The notes under the pieces: generated by a model
What the model was told of the DNA's origin: nothing
What the model saw: only the letters and a program-made list of their open reading frames with translations
Database searches by the model: none
Origin: Raffaelea ambrosiae
Taxonomy: Eukaryota; Ascomycota; Sordariomycetes; Ophiostomatales; Ophiostomataceae
Length of the DNA: 64,000 nucleotides
Assembly: GCA_002778195.1 (NCBI GenBank)
Contig: PCDI01000006.1
Location: 1,493,950-1,557,949, forward strand
Direction: 5' to 3'
Program-made: the position numbers and the translations under genes
Shown: one piece after another, positions 1-10,972 of the stretch
Layout of the letters: every line of letters starts with the position of its first letter
Numbering within the stretch: the stretch's first letter is position 1

Positions 1-495
1 CGACGACGGCGTGGCATACTGGTGGACAAAGTCGAGACAGCGGCCGACAGCGCGACGGCTGGGGAAGAGCATGGCCACCTGGCCGGCCTGGCCGTAGCGG
101 TCGGCCACATCGGCGGCGAAGGCCTTGATGCTGTTGTGGATGAAGAATCTGGAACGATACGAGTCAGCGCAGACCCTTGTCGGCTGTACGATGCCGCCAC
201 CAGACCGTGCAAGGGAGGGGATACACACCTCGGATAGCCCGTGGTCATAAGAGACATAACCCATGGCTGGCCCTCCTCATAGCCCACGTTGGATGCCCAT
301 GTTGGGAGGGACACACTGACGGCCTGGGGCAAGTGGTTAGCTCTGTTGGTCCTGGCAGGGTTCACCCAACAAGGGCAAGGGGGGGGGGGTCCCAATGTAT
401 CCCAGCAGGATTCACACGAGACACAAGGGAGAGTGGGCAGTACTTACGTGGGCTGTGTCCGGGGGGATGGACTCGCCCAGACTTATGGATGGCAT
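1..495 (-). CDS. STR2: Cystathionine gamma-synthase, N-terminal part (cut by the left window edge)
   Basis: Three exons on the minus strand: 495..448, 323..229 and 148..1, still open at the edge, giving 97 residues. The start reads MPSISLGESIPPDTAH, then AVSVSLPTW, the NVGYEEG segment and a TTGYPRFFIH segment, ending in the MLFPSR region. This is the characteristic N-terminal extension of fungal cystathionine gamma-synthases (Neurospora met-7, yeast STR2). The enzyme is PLP-dependent and joins an activated homoserine to cysteine to make cystathionine on the way to methionine. Splice sites are CAC|GTAAGT, CCCCAG|GCC, GAG|GTGTGT and TTCCAG|ATT, and the frame is kept across both introns. The PLP lysine and the catalytic domain lie outside the window. 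Identification is from recognised family sequence. The exact gene symbol by analogy is less certain than the function. Confidence 0.88.
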
Positions 496-2055
496 GGTGG
501 CGACGGATTGAAGGGGTGATGCAAAGAGAGGAGGAGGAGGAGGAGGAGGAGAAGGGGAATGACGTCGTCGTCGTCCTGTGAGGGATTGTTTGGGCACCAG
601 CGCAGCGCACTTGGGGTGAAGCGATGCTCGTGTGAAGATGTGGAGATGTGAAGATAGGAACCGTGAAGATAGGGAATCCAGACAGCCCTCACGCAATGTT
701 CACGGCCCCCCACCTGCGTGTTGAGAGAAATATAGAAAATCTGGGGTCGTGTGAGTCAACAATTGACAAAGACGGTCCAATGCAGTCAATGGCAGTCCAC
801 AGCGGCATGGGATGACCCCCAATTTTTTTGGCATGCAGGCACGACGCCAATGAAGATTGAGTTGTTCTTGCTTTTTTTGGTCTTTGGTCTTTGCTTGCTT
901 TGGGTTGCTTTTCGAGCTAGGCCGTCCAATCCTGTGGCACGGGCGAGTAATGGGAATTGGAGCAGATACCGATCCTCGGCAAAAGAGAGGGAAGGGAGAG
1001 ATTAAAAAAATGAATTAAAAATCGTGAAGGCGAAGAGTCACCACGTTATCCACCTTTGTGGTGCCTCCAGTATTATTGAGACCGGCTAGGCGGTGATAGC
1101 AAGAGATTGGATACTGCCGAGCATCGGAGGCAAATTTTTTTCCCTTTTAGGCCCTGCTTTTTTGCCATCGCTGTTAGTCTGTTGGTTCTCGCCCCAAGAG
1201 GCGACCGTTTCACCCTGATTGTGCAGTTTCGTGAAGGGCTTGTTCAAAAGTGCCAGGGTTTCACACCATGTGCAGAAAAGCACACCCACGCTGTCGTGCA
1301 CGCGCCTGGTGCCGTGCTGAGCGTATGCTTGGAAAGTGCACAACTTGGCCATCCAGCATTTGGGGTCGGCGGCTGCCGCTGTAAGCGCTGTCACGACCGC
1401 ACACGGGATGGACGTGGGACAGAAAATAGACGTGGGCGCGTGGGGAACCACGCTGGATGGAAAGTTGAACTGGAAAACTGGAAAACTGTTAGGCAACAAA
1501 TCATGCGTCGTCAAGAGTTTGGTCGGCGAGGCAGGCAGCGTTGCCTTGTGATCGTGTCTCATTATATAACTAGTATCCAAAAAAAAAGTATCCAAAAAAA
1601 AAGTATCCAAAAAAAAAGTTATCCAAAATGACCCATTATATCATGGGAGGCGTCGAGCTTCCCGCTTCCGGCCATACAGATTGCTCTGTGTTCCAAGTGT
1701 ACGTGTAAATGTTGGTGAAATGCGAAGAAGACAGAACAGAAACTGGACGGAAACAGGACGTCCATCATGGCAGTACACGTTAAAGATACAGTCCAAATTG
1801 TAGCCCCCCAAAAAGTAAGAACAATACCAACCCACCAGAGATATGCCAAATGTGCTGCCGTCAAAATAGCAGAAATCCCGAGTCTCAACGTGAGAAATGT
1901 GGGAAATAGTTTAACTACCCGAGAAAAAGGTCCCCAAGGTTCAAAAGATCCAGAGAAAAAAAAAAAACCCCTCCCCGAAAATCCATAAAAAACATGTCAT
2001 AGAAAACAAGTCGCTAAAAGGTACACATCACCTGAAGCAGGCAGAAAGCACTGCT
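496..2055. other. Intergenic region between the synthase promoter and the VOC gene 3' end
   Basis: No reading frame here looks like a protein. Small frames on both strands at about 1086-1631 are mirror frames over the same bases with no family resemblance. The part next to 495 should hold the promoter of the cystathionine gamma-synthase gene. A GGA tract at about 527-552 probably falls in its leader (a CT tract on the transcribed strand). An A-rich tandem repeat lies at about 1572-1619. Confidence 0.6.
1572..1619. repeat. 15-bp tandem repeat, three copies
   Basis: The unit GTATCC followed by nine A residues occurs three times head to tail, then continues as a degenerate GTTATCCAAAA. The copies look identical, which suggests recent slippage or expansion. 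It is non-coding. Confidence 0.85.
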
Positions 2056-3753
2056 TCAGCGATACGACCGATGGTCCCGACTGCGGCTGCCGACGCAGCT
2101 AATGCTGTCGCTAGGCGCAATGCTGTCATCGTCGTCAAAGATAGCCGGGTCATCGTCGACGGCATAGCCGTCGTGCTGGTCGTGGTAGGCCAGGCCCTCA
2201 TCGTCGTAGTCGTCCCAGCGCGCGTGGCTGCTGCCTGCACCGCTGGCCGGCAGCGGCACGTTGCGGGCAGCGTGCAAGTAGGATCCGCCACTGCCTCCGC
2301 TGTTGGAGCGGCTCACCACGTAGCGCGTAGAGCCGCTGCGGCTCGCATTGGGCGGGTGGTGGCGGTCGCTGTGGCGGTCGCTGTGGCGGTCGCTGCCGCG
2401 GTCGCTGCCATGGCGGTGGTGCCGCGACGAAGAAGTGCCGCTGGCGCGGACGGTGCTGCTGGATCGACGGCTGCGCGAGGCCGAGACATAGCTGTCACGA
2501 TCGCCAGCCATGCCAGCCAGCTCGTACGCGGGCGCGCTGTGGCGCGAAACCAGCGCAGGCGCCGCCGCCATGCGGGCTGTGACATAGCTGCTGGCACCCG
2601 CGCCGCCAGCGCTGCCGCTCGTCAGCAGCCCCCGCGAGCGCATGTCGCCGTCTGCGAGCAGGTACCGGCTGCGCGGGCCCTCGCTCGCGGAGCGGCTGCG
2701 ATGGTGGCGCGACGAAGAGTGGCGGCTGCTGCGGTCGTCGTCGTACACATCGTCGAGCTCGCGCAGGTCCTTGCGCGCGCGACTGGTGTAGCTGGGCGGC
2801 GACTCGCGGTACGACGAGTACTGGTCTGGGAAGGTCGAGCTGCGCTGGAGCGACGGGTAGGCCATGGGCTCTTCGAGCTCGCGGCTACGCGACGAGCGAG
2901 TCCTGGACGTCGCACGGTCACCGCTCATCATTGAGTAAGTCAGGGCCGCACCCGCGGCCGCGCCAAAGGCCGCCACGCCGAGCATGCCGGCGGTGGACAC
3001 GCCCTTGTCGCGAGTCAGCGGCGTCGAGGCCGCAGGGCGCCGCAGTGTGCTGGTACCGCCGGCTGCGGCGCCGGAGCGGTAGCGGCCAGAGTAGGCCGAG
3101 GGAGAGCCATAGTAGTAGTCATAGTTACCGCCCATGTCGGCGTAGCTGTCGGGCGACGAAGAACTGCTGGGAGAGGCGTAGGACCAGCTGATGATGCGAC
3201 TGGGTGGCTCGAGGTGCTCGGGGCGGTATCGTCTTGACAAGGACGAGGCTTCGTGGCTGTAAGACGGCGTGTAAGAGTAAGACGGTCTGTAGACAGTTTC
3301 CATTGTGTTGCCGTCGAGATCGGTGACGCGAGACGAAACAGCGTCGCCTTGATTGGTGACGGGAGGAGCAGCTGCAGGCGTGAGCGCAAGCTGTGGACAG
3401 GCCCGGAGAGCGGCCGTGCGAAAGGCAGCGACAGCGTCGGGAGACGAGGCGGAAAAGACAATATGGATGGTGTTGAGCGGCCGGTCCGAGGCTGGGACGT
3501 GGCGGAGCTGGAAGAGGGGCTGCAGTGAGTCTTCGGGGCCGAAGGTGATTGGAGCAAGCACGGACGAGGAGGAGGATGTTGCTGGTGAAGACGCTGGAGA
3601 TATAAGAGATTTTGTGTTGGTCGAAGCAGGCTGCGCAGCAGGCAGAAGGGAAGGCAGCGACGATAGATATCGAATTCCCAGAGGTTGAGTGATGGCAGCA
3701 TAAAAGGAAGACGCTGGCGACAGACGTCTGACTTCGATGACGGGGAATGGCAT
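2056..3753 (-). CDS. VOC (glyoxalase/bleomycin-resistance-like) protein with Gly-zipper and Arg/Ser-rich tail
   Basis: Single-exon frame of 565 residues starting at an ATG (cat at 3751-3753). Residues about 1-160 look like a vicinal oxygen chelate domain: an opening VIEVRRLSPASSFYAAITQPLG, and a closing RVTDLDGNTMETVY that matches the usual D-x-DGN-x-[IM]E-V end of VOC folds. A Ser/Ala-rich linker (about 36-68) interrupts the domain. Residues about 255-276 (AGMLGVAAFGAAAGAALTYS) form a small-residue hydrophobic stretch with glycine-zipper spacing, perhaps a membrane helix. The rest, to 565, is rich in Arg, Ser, Asp and Tyr, includes a GSDRHSDRH repeat and looks disordered. Substrate and metal ligands are not evident, so enzymatic activity is unproven. 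Similar single-VOC proteins with long tails occur in filamentous fungi, usually with no assigned function. Confidence 0.75.
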   Translation of the reverse strand: MPFPVIEVRRLSPASSFYAAITQPLGIRYLSSLPSLLPAAQPASTNTKSLISPASSPATSSSSSVLAPITFGPEDSLQPLFQLRHVPASDRPLNTIHIVFSASSPDAVAAFRTAALRACPQLALTPAAAPPVTNQGDAVSSRVTDLDGNTMETVYRPSYSYTPSYSHEASSLSRRYRPEHLEPPSRIISWSYASPSSSSSPDSYADMGGNYDYYYGSPSAYSGRYRSGAAAGGTSTLRRPAASTPLTRDKGVSTAGMLGVAAFGAAAGAALTYSMMSGDRATSRTRSSRSRELEEPMAYPSLQRSSTFPDQYSSYRESPPSYTSRARKDLRELDDVYDDDRSSRHSSSRHHRSRSASEGPRSRYLLADGDMRSRGLLTSGSAGGAGASSYVTARMAAAPALVSRHSAPAYELAGMAGDRDSYVSASRSRRSSSTVRASGTSSSRHHRHGSDRGSDRHSDRHSDRHHPPNASRSGSTRYVVSRSNSGGSGGSYLHAARNVPLPASGAGSSHARWDDYDDEGLAYHDQHDGYAVDDDPAIFDDDDSIAPSDSISCVGSRSRDHRSYR

Positions 3754-4240
3754 GAGACGGGGCTGCTGTCGTCTTATGACTGGGTCGAGATGCTGGGGGG
3801 TTGGCCAAGGGGAGGGGGGGGGGGGGTCTGGGCAAGGGGGGCGCGAAGTTGGGGGTGGGCTGCTTGCTGTAGCGGTCGGTGTGGTGGTGGGTGGCCGTGT
3901 AGGGGTCTAGGAGGAGGCCGGGTGGTCCCAAAGGTCGCAGGGAGGGTGTGGGAGGTACTTGGAATACTTGGACGGGTGTCGTACTGGCCGTGTCAGCGGC
4001 AAGGTGGGCGAGTACCCGAGTATCTTACTCGTAGGGTGTGAGGGGGGTGTGGATCTCTCGTTGGTCCGGGACCAGGCTTGCAGTAAGTAGGAGCAGAAAA
4101 GCCAGGCACTCAGCAGCCAGAGAGCGGCTATGCAAGCACTAAAGTTGGAGGGGGGCCGCCGACGGGGAAGACGAGAGAATAGGAGGGAAGAAGGAAGCGT
4201 GGGTGTCTGGGTGTCTGGGTGTATGTGCCTGGGTGTCCGT

Positions 4241-4300
4241 GTGTCTGTGAATGTCTGTGAATGTCTGTGAATGTCTGTGAATGTCTCTGAATGTCTCTGA
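4241..4300. repeat. 10-bp minisatellite, six copies
   Basis: The unit ATGTCTGTGA (first copy GTGTCTGTGA, last two ATGTCTCTGA) is repeated six times head to tail. It is preceded by a shorter GTGTCTGG repeat at about 4203-4220. Substitutions are shared between neighbouring copies, as expected from local duplication. Confidence 0.9.
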
Positions 4301-4752
4301 AAAGTTGGACGGGTTTGTCTGTACGCGCCGACGAGCAGGAGAGGTGTGGCAGGCAATCAACGCATGTGACGGGGGTGGCAGGTGTTTGGCAAATGCTGCT
4401 GTGGTGTTGTGTCGTGCTGTGTTGTGCTGCGCTGTTGTTTTGGTCTTGTTCTGACACTTGGCCGTTTGATGCTGTTTTGCCGTGTTGCTGTTTTGCTGTT
4501 TTGCTGTTTTGCCGTGGTGCTTGGTTTTGCAGTGCTATTTCCGCGATGCGAATCTCCCGCGTCTCTGGCCTTCCGAAACGGCCTCCATGCCCTCGACGGG
4601 CCCGCCCAGCATTTTATCTGCCTCAGCCATCGACAGGGTCTTCCTTCATCCTCTTCACGAGCGGGTCTTTGCCAGCGCATTGCTGCTGTCGTGGCCACAG
4701 TAAACAGACCGCCTGTGTCCGTGTTGATCGTTTGGTCATTTGGTCCATGGGT

Positions 4753-4797
4753 CATTTGGCCCATTTGGCCCATTTGGCCCGTTTGGCCCGTTTGGCC
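4753..4797. repeat. 9-bp tandem repeat, five copies
   Basis: The unit CATTTGGCC occurs three times and then CGTTTGGCC twice, without interruption. It is non-coding and lies within the gene-poor region upstream of the VOC gene. Confidence 0.9.
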
Positions 4798-5071
4798 CTC
4801 CTCTTCTGGGGCTTTGGGTATCCAGGCATTTGGGCCCCTTCATCTCGGCTGCTCACATTTTGGCTGTCCTTCTCCGCCTGTGATTCGGCCGCCCGCTCGT
4901 TTTGGCCTCGCCGTCTCGCGTCCTGGGGCCGTGTCTGCATCCTGCAGGTCCTCCTACTAGACAGCCCTGCCTGCACTGGACCCCGTATGCAGGCGTGCAC
5001 TTCCAAGTGAAGAAAGTGGAGATGGCCTTCAGCGCAGTGACGCAGCACTCGCAGACTCAGAGCCACTATTC

Positions 5072-5114
5072 TAGAGCCAGAGCCACCAGAGCCACCAGAG
5101 CCACCAGAGCCACT
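5072..5114. repeat. 9-bp tandem repeat of AGAGCCACC type
   Basis: About four copies of AGAGCCACC, with a slightly degenerate first copy. Its 9-bp period lets any frame across it read as a three-residue repeat, so open frames here should not be taken as coding evidence. Confidence 0.8.
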
Positions 5115-7173
5115 CAGCAGCAGCACTCAGCAGCACTAAGAAGCACTGGTCCCCTCACATTCGGGTTCCCTCTCACGTCTTCCGGGTCCCAGTGGCTTCT
5201 CCCCGTTCTGGTTGGCACCGCGAGGAGCCAAGCTGCTGCTGCCTCAGCCCAACCCGCCCGCTTGTACTGTCTTGATTCTGCTTGGTTCGCTCTCGCCTTG
5301 GAGGGGGCTCAAAGCCGAATCAAAGTCGACGCAACGTGCAGTAGTGCCACACACGCAGTCAGGCCCGGTCTCTCTCCAGACCTCGGGTGCATGCTCTTGT
5401 GGCTCTTGTGGCTCGCGCGGCGTGGCCTTCTAGTTTTGCACCACTCGCCGAGAGTTACAGAGGGAACCAACCGGGAACAGTGCCTGACACGAGCAGGGAA
5501 GACAACAAGCCGTTGTGGTGGGTGGCGGCACCGCGGCGGCCTGTCGGCCTGTAACCTGTTTTGCGACCTTGGAGACCTGAGGGGTCCCCTGGAGAGTGTG
5601 GCCACACCAGGTCTGTCCAGAAGTTGTGTGAGGGTGGAATGTTTTTTTCCCTCTTGACATGCAGACATCAGCACGTTTTTTTTCGTGTGTCTGTGGTTTT
5701 GGGTGTGGGTTTTTTTGTTCCTTTTTTTTTTTCCTTTTTTTTCCTTTTTCCTTTTTTTTTGCTTGCAAAGGGCGTGGGGATGATGACTGATGACGGATGA
5801 CCCCTTTGGCTGTGCCCTTTCCCCTCTCGCTGCTCCTTCTGTTTCTGGTCCTTTGCCAGATTCGGGCTGTTATGTCCATTTGCTCTTTCTGTATTTGGCT
5901 CCGTGTCTCACACCGCGTGCCATCGCTGCTCACCTGACGCTGTCTAAGACGGCCGCTGCGGGGAATTTCTGCCCACAGGTCCACCGTTGCATGGCCCTGG
6001 CAGCATCATCTGAATGCGCGTACGATACGACGAGAAAGCATCTTGCAGCGTACAGGCGAAATGTCCACAATTTCACATCCTGGAAACCTCCACAGCTCAA
6101 CGCCACCCGCTAACACCGTCCCTCGGCCTAGCTAGCGGCCCGTCAACTTGGGCTGGTTTTATGTGCTGTTATGCTCTGTCATGCACTTAGCACCAATACG
6201 TTGCATTTTTCCCCTGTGACCCAATCTCAACCAGATTGGCAGCTCGACATGGCCCCGGGTGGGCACTAATCGTCTGTACGAGTACTGCGCCCTCGTCCAC
6301 GCGGCACGAGGCAAGAAAGACGGGGGAAAAGGTTCCAGCTCAGACCAGACAAGACGCAACAAGGAAGAGAGTCCCGGCATGAGGCAAAGAGGCAAAAACC
6401 AGGATAGTAAATGGACGTGACAGATAAGTATTATGAATTAAAGGCCAGCTATGCAACACAGCAAAGACTGGCCGCAGACCACAGGCCGATGCCGTGCTGG
6501 GGGGGATTCTTTTCCTCCTGCTCCCCACTGCACAGGTGGCAAAAACGGCCCCCCAACCGGCAGGCCGGTCTGATAATTCTCTGCAGCCGATATCTGCAGA
6601 CATCTGCGAATCAAGATCTGCTTGGGACACCCTCCTCAGGTCCAGAGAATGCGACCGAAGCGAGAGGCATGTATACGTAAGAAAGATATGACAAATGACG
6701 CCAGGCATCAAGAGAATATGCATTGAAGAGAGCACCAAACGGATGCCACGGATGGCGAGGGAGGCGAGAAGACGACGACCAACCTTGACAGAGAACAGAA
6801 GCAGAGGCTAGACACGAGAAACAGACGGCCAGAGACACAAAAGCACAAGACTCGCAATGAGACATCCCGTGTAGATGCAACGGACAGCCCAAGAGATAAT
6901 ACATAGTAGTGAGAAAGACAAAAAGACCCAAATGTCTTCCAAAGAGCCACAAAAAGGAACAAAAAGTATTGGCACAGAGTGAGGGGCTGCCGAGCCAAAA
7001 CGTGTGATGAGACGGAGGCTCCTTGTCCAATGAGATTGTCGCAATGTGTGCTGAAGAGGGGAGATGCATGGATTGTCTCTGTCGTTCTCTGCCAGTAATA
7101 CTGCGGTACTGCACTGTCTGCCGGGCTGCCTTTCTTTTCCCCTCCTTCCTATGGACAAGATCAAATCCTTCAC

Positions 7174-7251
7174 TTGCCAGCTGCTTGCCAGAGGTCTGGC
7201 AATGTTTGCCAGGCTTTGCCAGTAGTCTGTCTGGCCGGCCGGTTTTGCCAG
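7174..7251. repeat. Cluster of TTGCCAG motifs with a perfect inverted repeat
   Basis: TTGCCAG occurs at 7174, 7185, 7206, 7216 and 7245, and its reverse complement CTGGCAA at 7196. The copies at 7185 and 7196 form TTGCCAGA-GG-TCTGGCAA (7185-7202), a perfect 8-bp inverted repeat around a 2-bp centre. It could be a cluster of transcription-factor sites. No gene is recognised nearby. Confidence 0.75.
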
Positions 7252-10200
7252 CCAACTGCCAATCGTTTGACCAAACTTACGATACAATCCCAGCCAGCCG
7301 TAGGAATTCCCGACATTCCCCCAGTGGCTGTTACATACATAGTAGTAGACGAAAACGTCCGAACCCGAATCGGCCAACCAGATGCTGCAACTTTGGCTAG
7401 GCGCGGACATGGCAGATGGGTTGTTGGAAGAGAGAAAGACGAGCAAGAAGAGGAAGACGAGAAGAAAAAAAGAGCGCCCGTCGCACCCACCCCCTCAGAT
7501 CGATCCATGTACATAGTAGGCCATATGTAAAACCCATGTCCGACATACACATGTGAGGTGCACAAACGAGCGAGAAAGGTCCGACGTATTGCGCCCCTGG
7601 CGAGTGTGATTGGCTTAGAGAGAAGTTAGGGAAAACAAATTCCCACCAGCCAGGGCGAGAACAGGCCTTTTGTGAAATGTGAAGTGTGCTTGAAAGAGCT
7701 CAGAAAGTGCACAAGAGCTCAGAAGTGCACAAGCGGTTCGGAGAGAACAAAAGGCAATACAGTGCAACGTGGCTGTTAGAGGTGCAATATGAGGCCCACA
7801 GAAAGGACCAGGAACCAGAAGAGAAGAGCAAGGAAGCACGGCGTTTCTCCAGAACTGTCCAGCCCACTCCCTTGCCAGGGACAGCCAGTAACTAATAGTA
7901 ACTACTATTACTATGTATGTAGAAAGAAGAGACACAAAGACACTTCTCATGAACGCCTTCTCTGCTACACCACACCAGAGCGAACCAGACTTTTGGCGAT
8001 CCAGGTGGAGGGGTCCTCTGCCGTCCCATAGGCTCGCTTCCCTGTGACAAGTGCCTCCACCTTGCAGGCTCTGCAGTTGCAGGAACAGGGAACGGCGGCA
8101 ATCAACCCAGAGAACGAACGACCGAATGCGTGAGCAGAGAGGCCAGTGATGAATCAACGATGAGAAAGAGACGTGCATCTTACTGCCGCAGTAGCATCAT
8201 GAGGCCCATTGTACGCATGTACTGCCTTGTGCTCTGTATCTTACTACATACCCAGTATGCACAGGAGTGCCGGTCTATCACTTTTCCCAGGACGTCAGCC
8301 CTGGAGCGGGCAGACCGTCTTACTATGTACTTTGGAAGCAGGGCACGAAGATGTGTAATCCTACGCTTGCAGCAAGAGGAGGGGGGGGGCCATTCCTGTT
8401 GGGGCTTTGCTTGATGGGACCATTCCTCTTGCGTTTTCAACTCGCCAAAAGGGTTATCTTCGTAATAATGAGTAGTTATTCACTCTCGTACAGTGGTTTT
8501 CGTGTTTTCGTCTGACCAGCCCGGTCTCGGAGCGACGGTCTCCCATGCCGTGACCTCCTTGGGGCGGGGGTGGCCTGGCCTTTCGTTTTGCTTGCTCATC
8601 GGGCCGCAAGCAGGTCGTTGCAAAAAAGAGAGAGTGTGTGTGTGTGTGTAAGAGAGAGCACAAGACTTGGATGGCCAGAGACAGAGAATACGCGAAATTG
8701 GACAGCCCACTCCCGTATTACATGGTGGCCCGCCAGCAAAGGGGCCCATATGTACGCAAGCAATAGTCATATGTGCAAGTTCAACTTCCTTCTCTTGGGT
8801 CGCCTTTCCTGTGGCCCTCCTCCAAGCATCCTTCAATATACGTTAAGCTCTGCGGGCCCTATACTATGCAGCCCAGGGCCCCCAAAACAGGTCCCCACAT
8901 TCGTGTACGGTTGTACGTTGTCGGTAAAGAAGAAAGTTTCCCGCGTCCGGCACTTTCACCTTTTTGGTGCCGTGCTCTTGTGTTTGTTTTCTGTTTGTTC
9001 CTGGGGGCCTTAGGCCTGGAGGTCGCGGTCCCCACAAGTGTCTGTCTACTTCTTATTATTTCTAGACGTGGCACAACGTCCGTGGCCAGCCCAAGAGCAG
9101 AGCTGGGCCCCACGATGCATGCTCTCAGGGGAGCATACCCGCAGGCGAGCTTATGCGAAACGTAGAGTGTGTAGCCAGGATATGCAGGGTGCAGAAGTCT
9201 AGTCAAGCAAAAGAAGAGAAATGACAAAACAAAGCAAACCCAAAACAAAGCAATACCCCAAGCAATGGGCATCGTATCGTCGAGATCTCGACACCGCCCC
9301 CCTTGGTGGAGCTGACGCGTTGGGCAGCCATACAGTGCAAGATACATTGACAAGCTCCGTTACGGTCTTGTGCCAGAGAGGGCGCGAGAGTGGGACGGAG
9401 GGTGTTTTATTCGGTGTACGATCATATACGATTAGCTGGGGAGATGAACCAGACCGCCTCGTTTTGTTATTGTCTTTCCATTGATTGGCAAATTGCCTTT
9501 TGCTATCTTCTTCGGTGGGTCAGCGTGTGAGGTCCTTTTTTTTTGTCAATGGCTCTCGTGACAACCTTTTTTCAGGCTTGCCATAGCTTCCGATCTGCGG
9601 AGGTCCCGGCGCAAAGGAAAGAGCGAGAAACAATGGGAAACAAGACGGGATATTGACAGTCGCTTCTGTCAAGCCACGGCAGGCGAGCTGTTCCAGGCAT
9701 AGCTGGAAAGGCAAATCCCGCCCGTGTTGCACAGGAAAAGACACACACCACTACAACACGGAAGAGGCACAAAGAGGCGCAAGAGGCACGAGAGACACGG
9801 CAAAGATGGGGAAGACAGCACAAAAGTGCAAAAATAGATCCGCTCTTCTCTACAGCAAGATACACACGCAATGGTTGCCCTGTTATTTGGCCGACTGCGC
9901 CCGTGGGCTTCTCCGCAAGGTGGCTTTTTGGCCTCATTTTGTTGTGTAATTCAAGAAACAAGGCGACACAAAAGTGCTACTCGTACTGTCCGAGATTTGC
10001 TCTCCACGATCCTATCCGACAGGCAGACGTAGTAATAACATGAAATAAAAGAACGCCTTCGCTCCGCTGCCCACACACGCGTACCCCCCAAAGTTAACAG
10101 TCTCGGTGCAGCCTCACAATGTTGCTCTTTTCCCCGTTGCTTTTTTCTCGGACGCCATTCTCGGGCGTGCCTCCGGACCTCTACAGACCTCCACAGACCA

Positions 10201-10972
10201 GACACTGCTATCGTTTCCCAAGACTTTGTCGCGACCTTCACCGCCCCCCAAGGCCGTATTCGGGCCTAGACGGGTCAGCTGACGATTGTCGGACTTCTGT
10301 TGGACATCCCTTGCTTGTTGGTGGCAGCAGATTCATTTCCTCCCTTGAACCGCCATCCGCCCCTCCTTTGTGTCTTGCTCTCCCCCCCAGCCAGCTGTTC
10401 GGTTAGTTCTGCCTCGCAGTGCAAGGGAAATATGCACACGCTCAGCCCTTTCCCCAGTTCACGGACAAAAAAGAAAGTGGAACAAGTTGAAGTGTTCCGT
10501 CACAAAGAACCACGTTCTGGAGAGACCGCGTGTCCTTGGGATCCGGTGTTGAACGCCCCATGTTTTGGTTGTAAAAACAGCAGATAGCGCAAAGCACAGA
10601 TCAATCCAAGCTCATCCAGCCAGGACAAGACGCCGTGGAGAGAGTTGTCCGCGATGTTGTATCACAGAACTCCAACCCCAGCCCCCAAGTCCGGCCTTCG
10701 TAACAATAGTTGCCCTTGCAAATCCATTTAACGGCAGAGAGGAAGAGGCAAAGAAAAGAGAGAGGCTGGCTGCCATAGTGGCCAGCTTCACTCCCCCGCC
10801 TCCTCTCTGCGCTGTCACCGTCGTCCTTCTCCCATGGCCCTCCTTGTCCCTCTTTCTTGTCCATCCTCCCAAACTACTTCCTGTTTTCATCCAGTGAAAC
10901 AGAAACAGATAACAAAAATCAAACAAACACAAAATAACTCCCTTAGCCCGTGCTGGTAGAGAATATGTCTCT

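Larger units (their letters stand above)
3754..10972. other. 7.2-kb gene-poor region
   Basis: I find no frame here with family resemblance or believable exon structure. The longest frames (for example 4291-5010 and 4902-5657 plus, 6611-7255 minus) are made of low-complexity translation of repeats or have no conserved motif. The region holds minisatellites at 4241-4300, 4753-4797 and about 5072-5114, a T tract at about 5712-5760, a TTGCCAG cluster at 7174-7251 and copies of TACTCGTA/TACGAGTA at 4026, 6277 and 9978. From about 6400 to 8200 the plus strand is purine-rich, that is, pyrimidine-rich on minus. It must contain the promoter of the VOC gene at its left end. A non-coding transcript or a long spliced leader is possible. 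Confidence 0.55.

Noticed and set aside
1086..1631. Overlapping 174-codon frames on both strands
   Set aside because: Mutually antisense frames ending in the 15-bp A-rich repeat, with no recognisable domain. Most likely chance.
4291..5010. 239-codon frame in the gene-poor region
   Set aside because: It runs through TTTTGCTG and CATTTGGCC repeats, giving Cys/Leu/Ala low complexity and no homology that I recognise.
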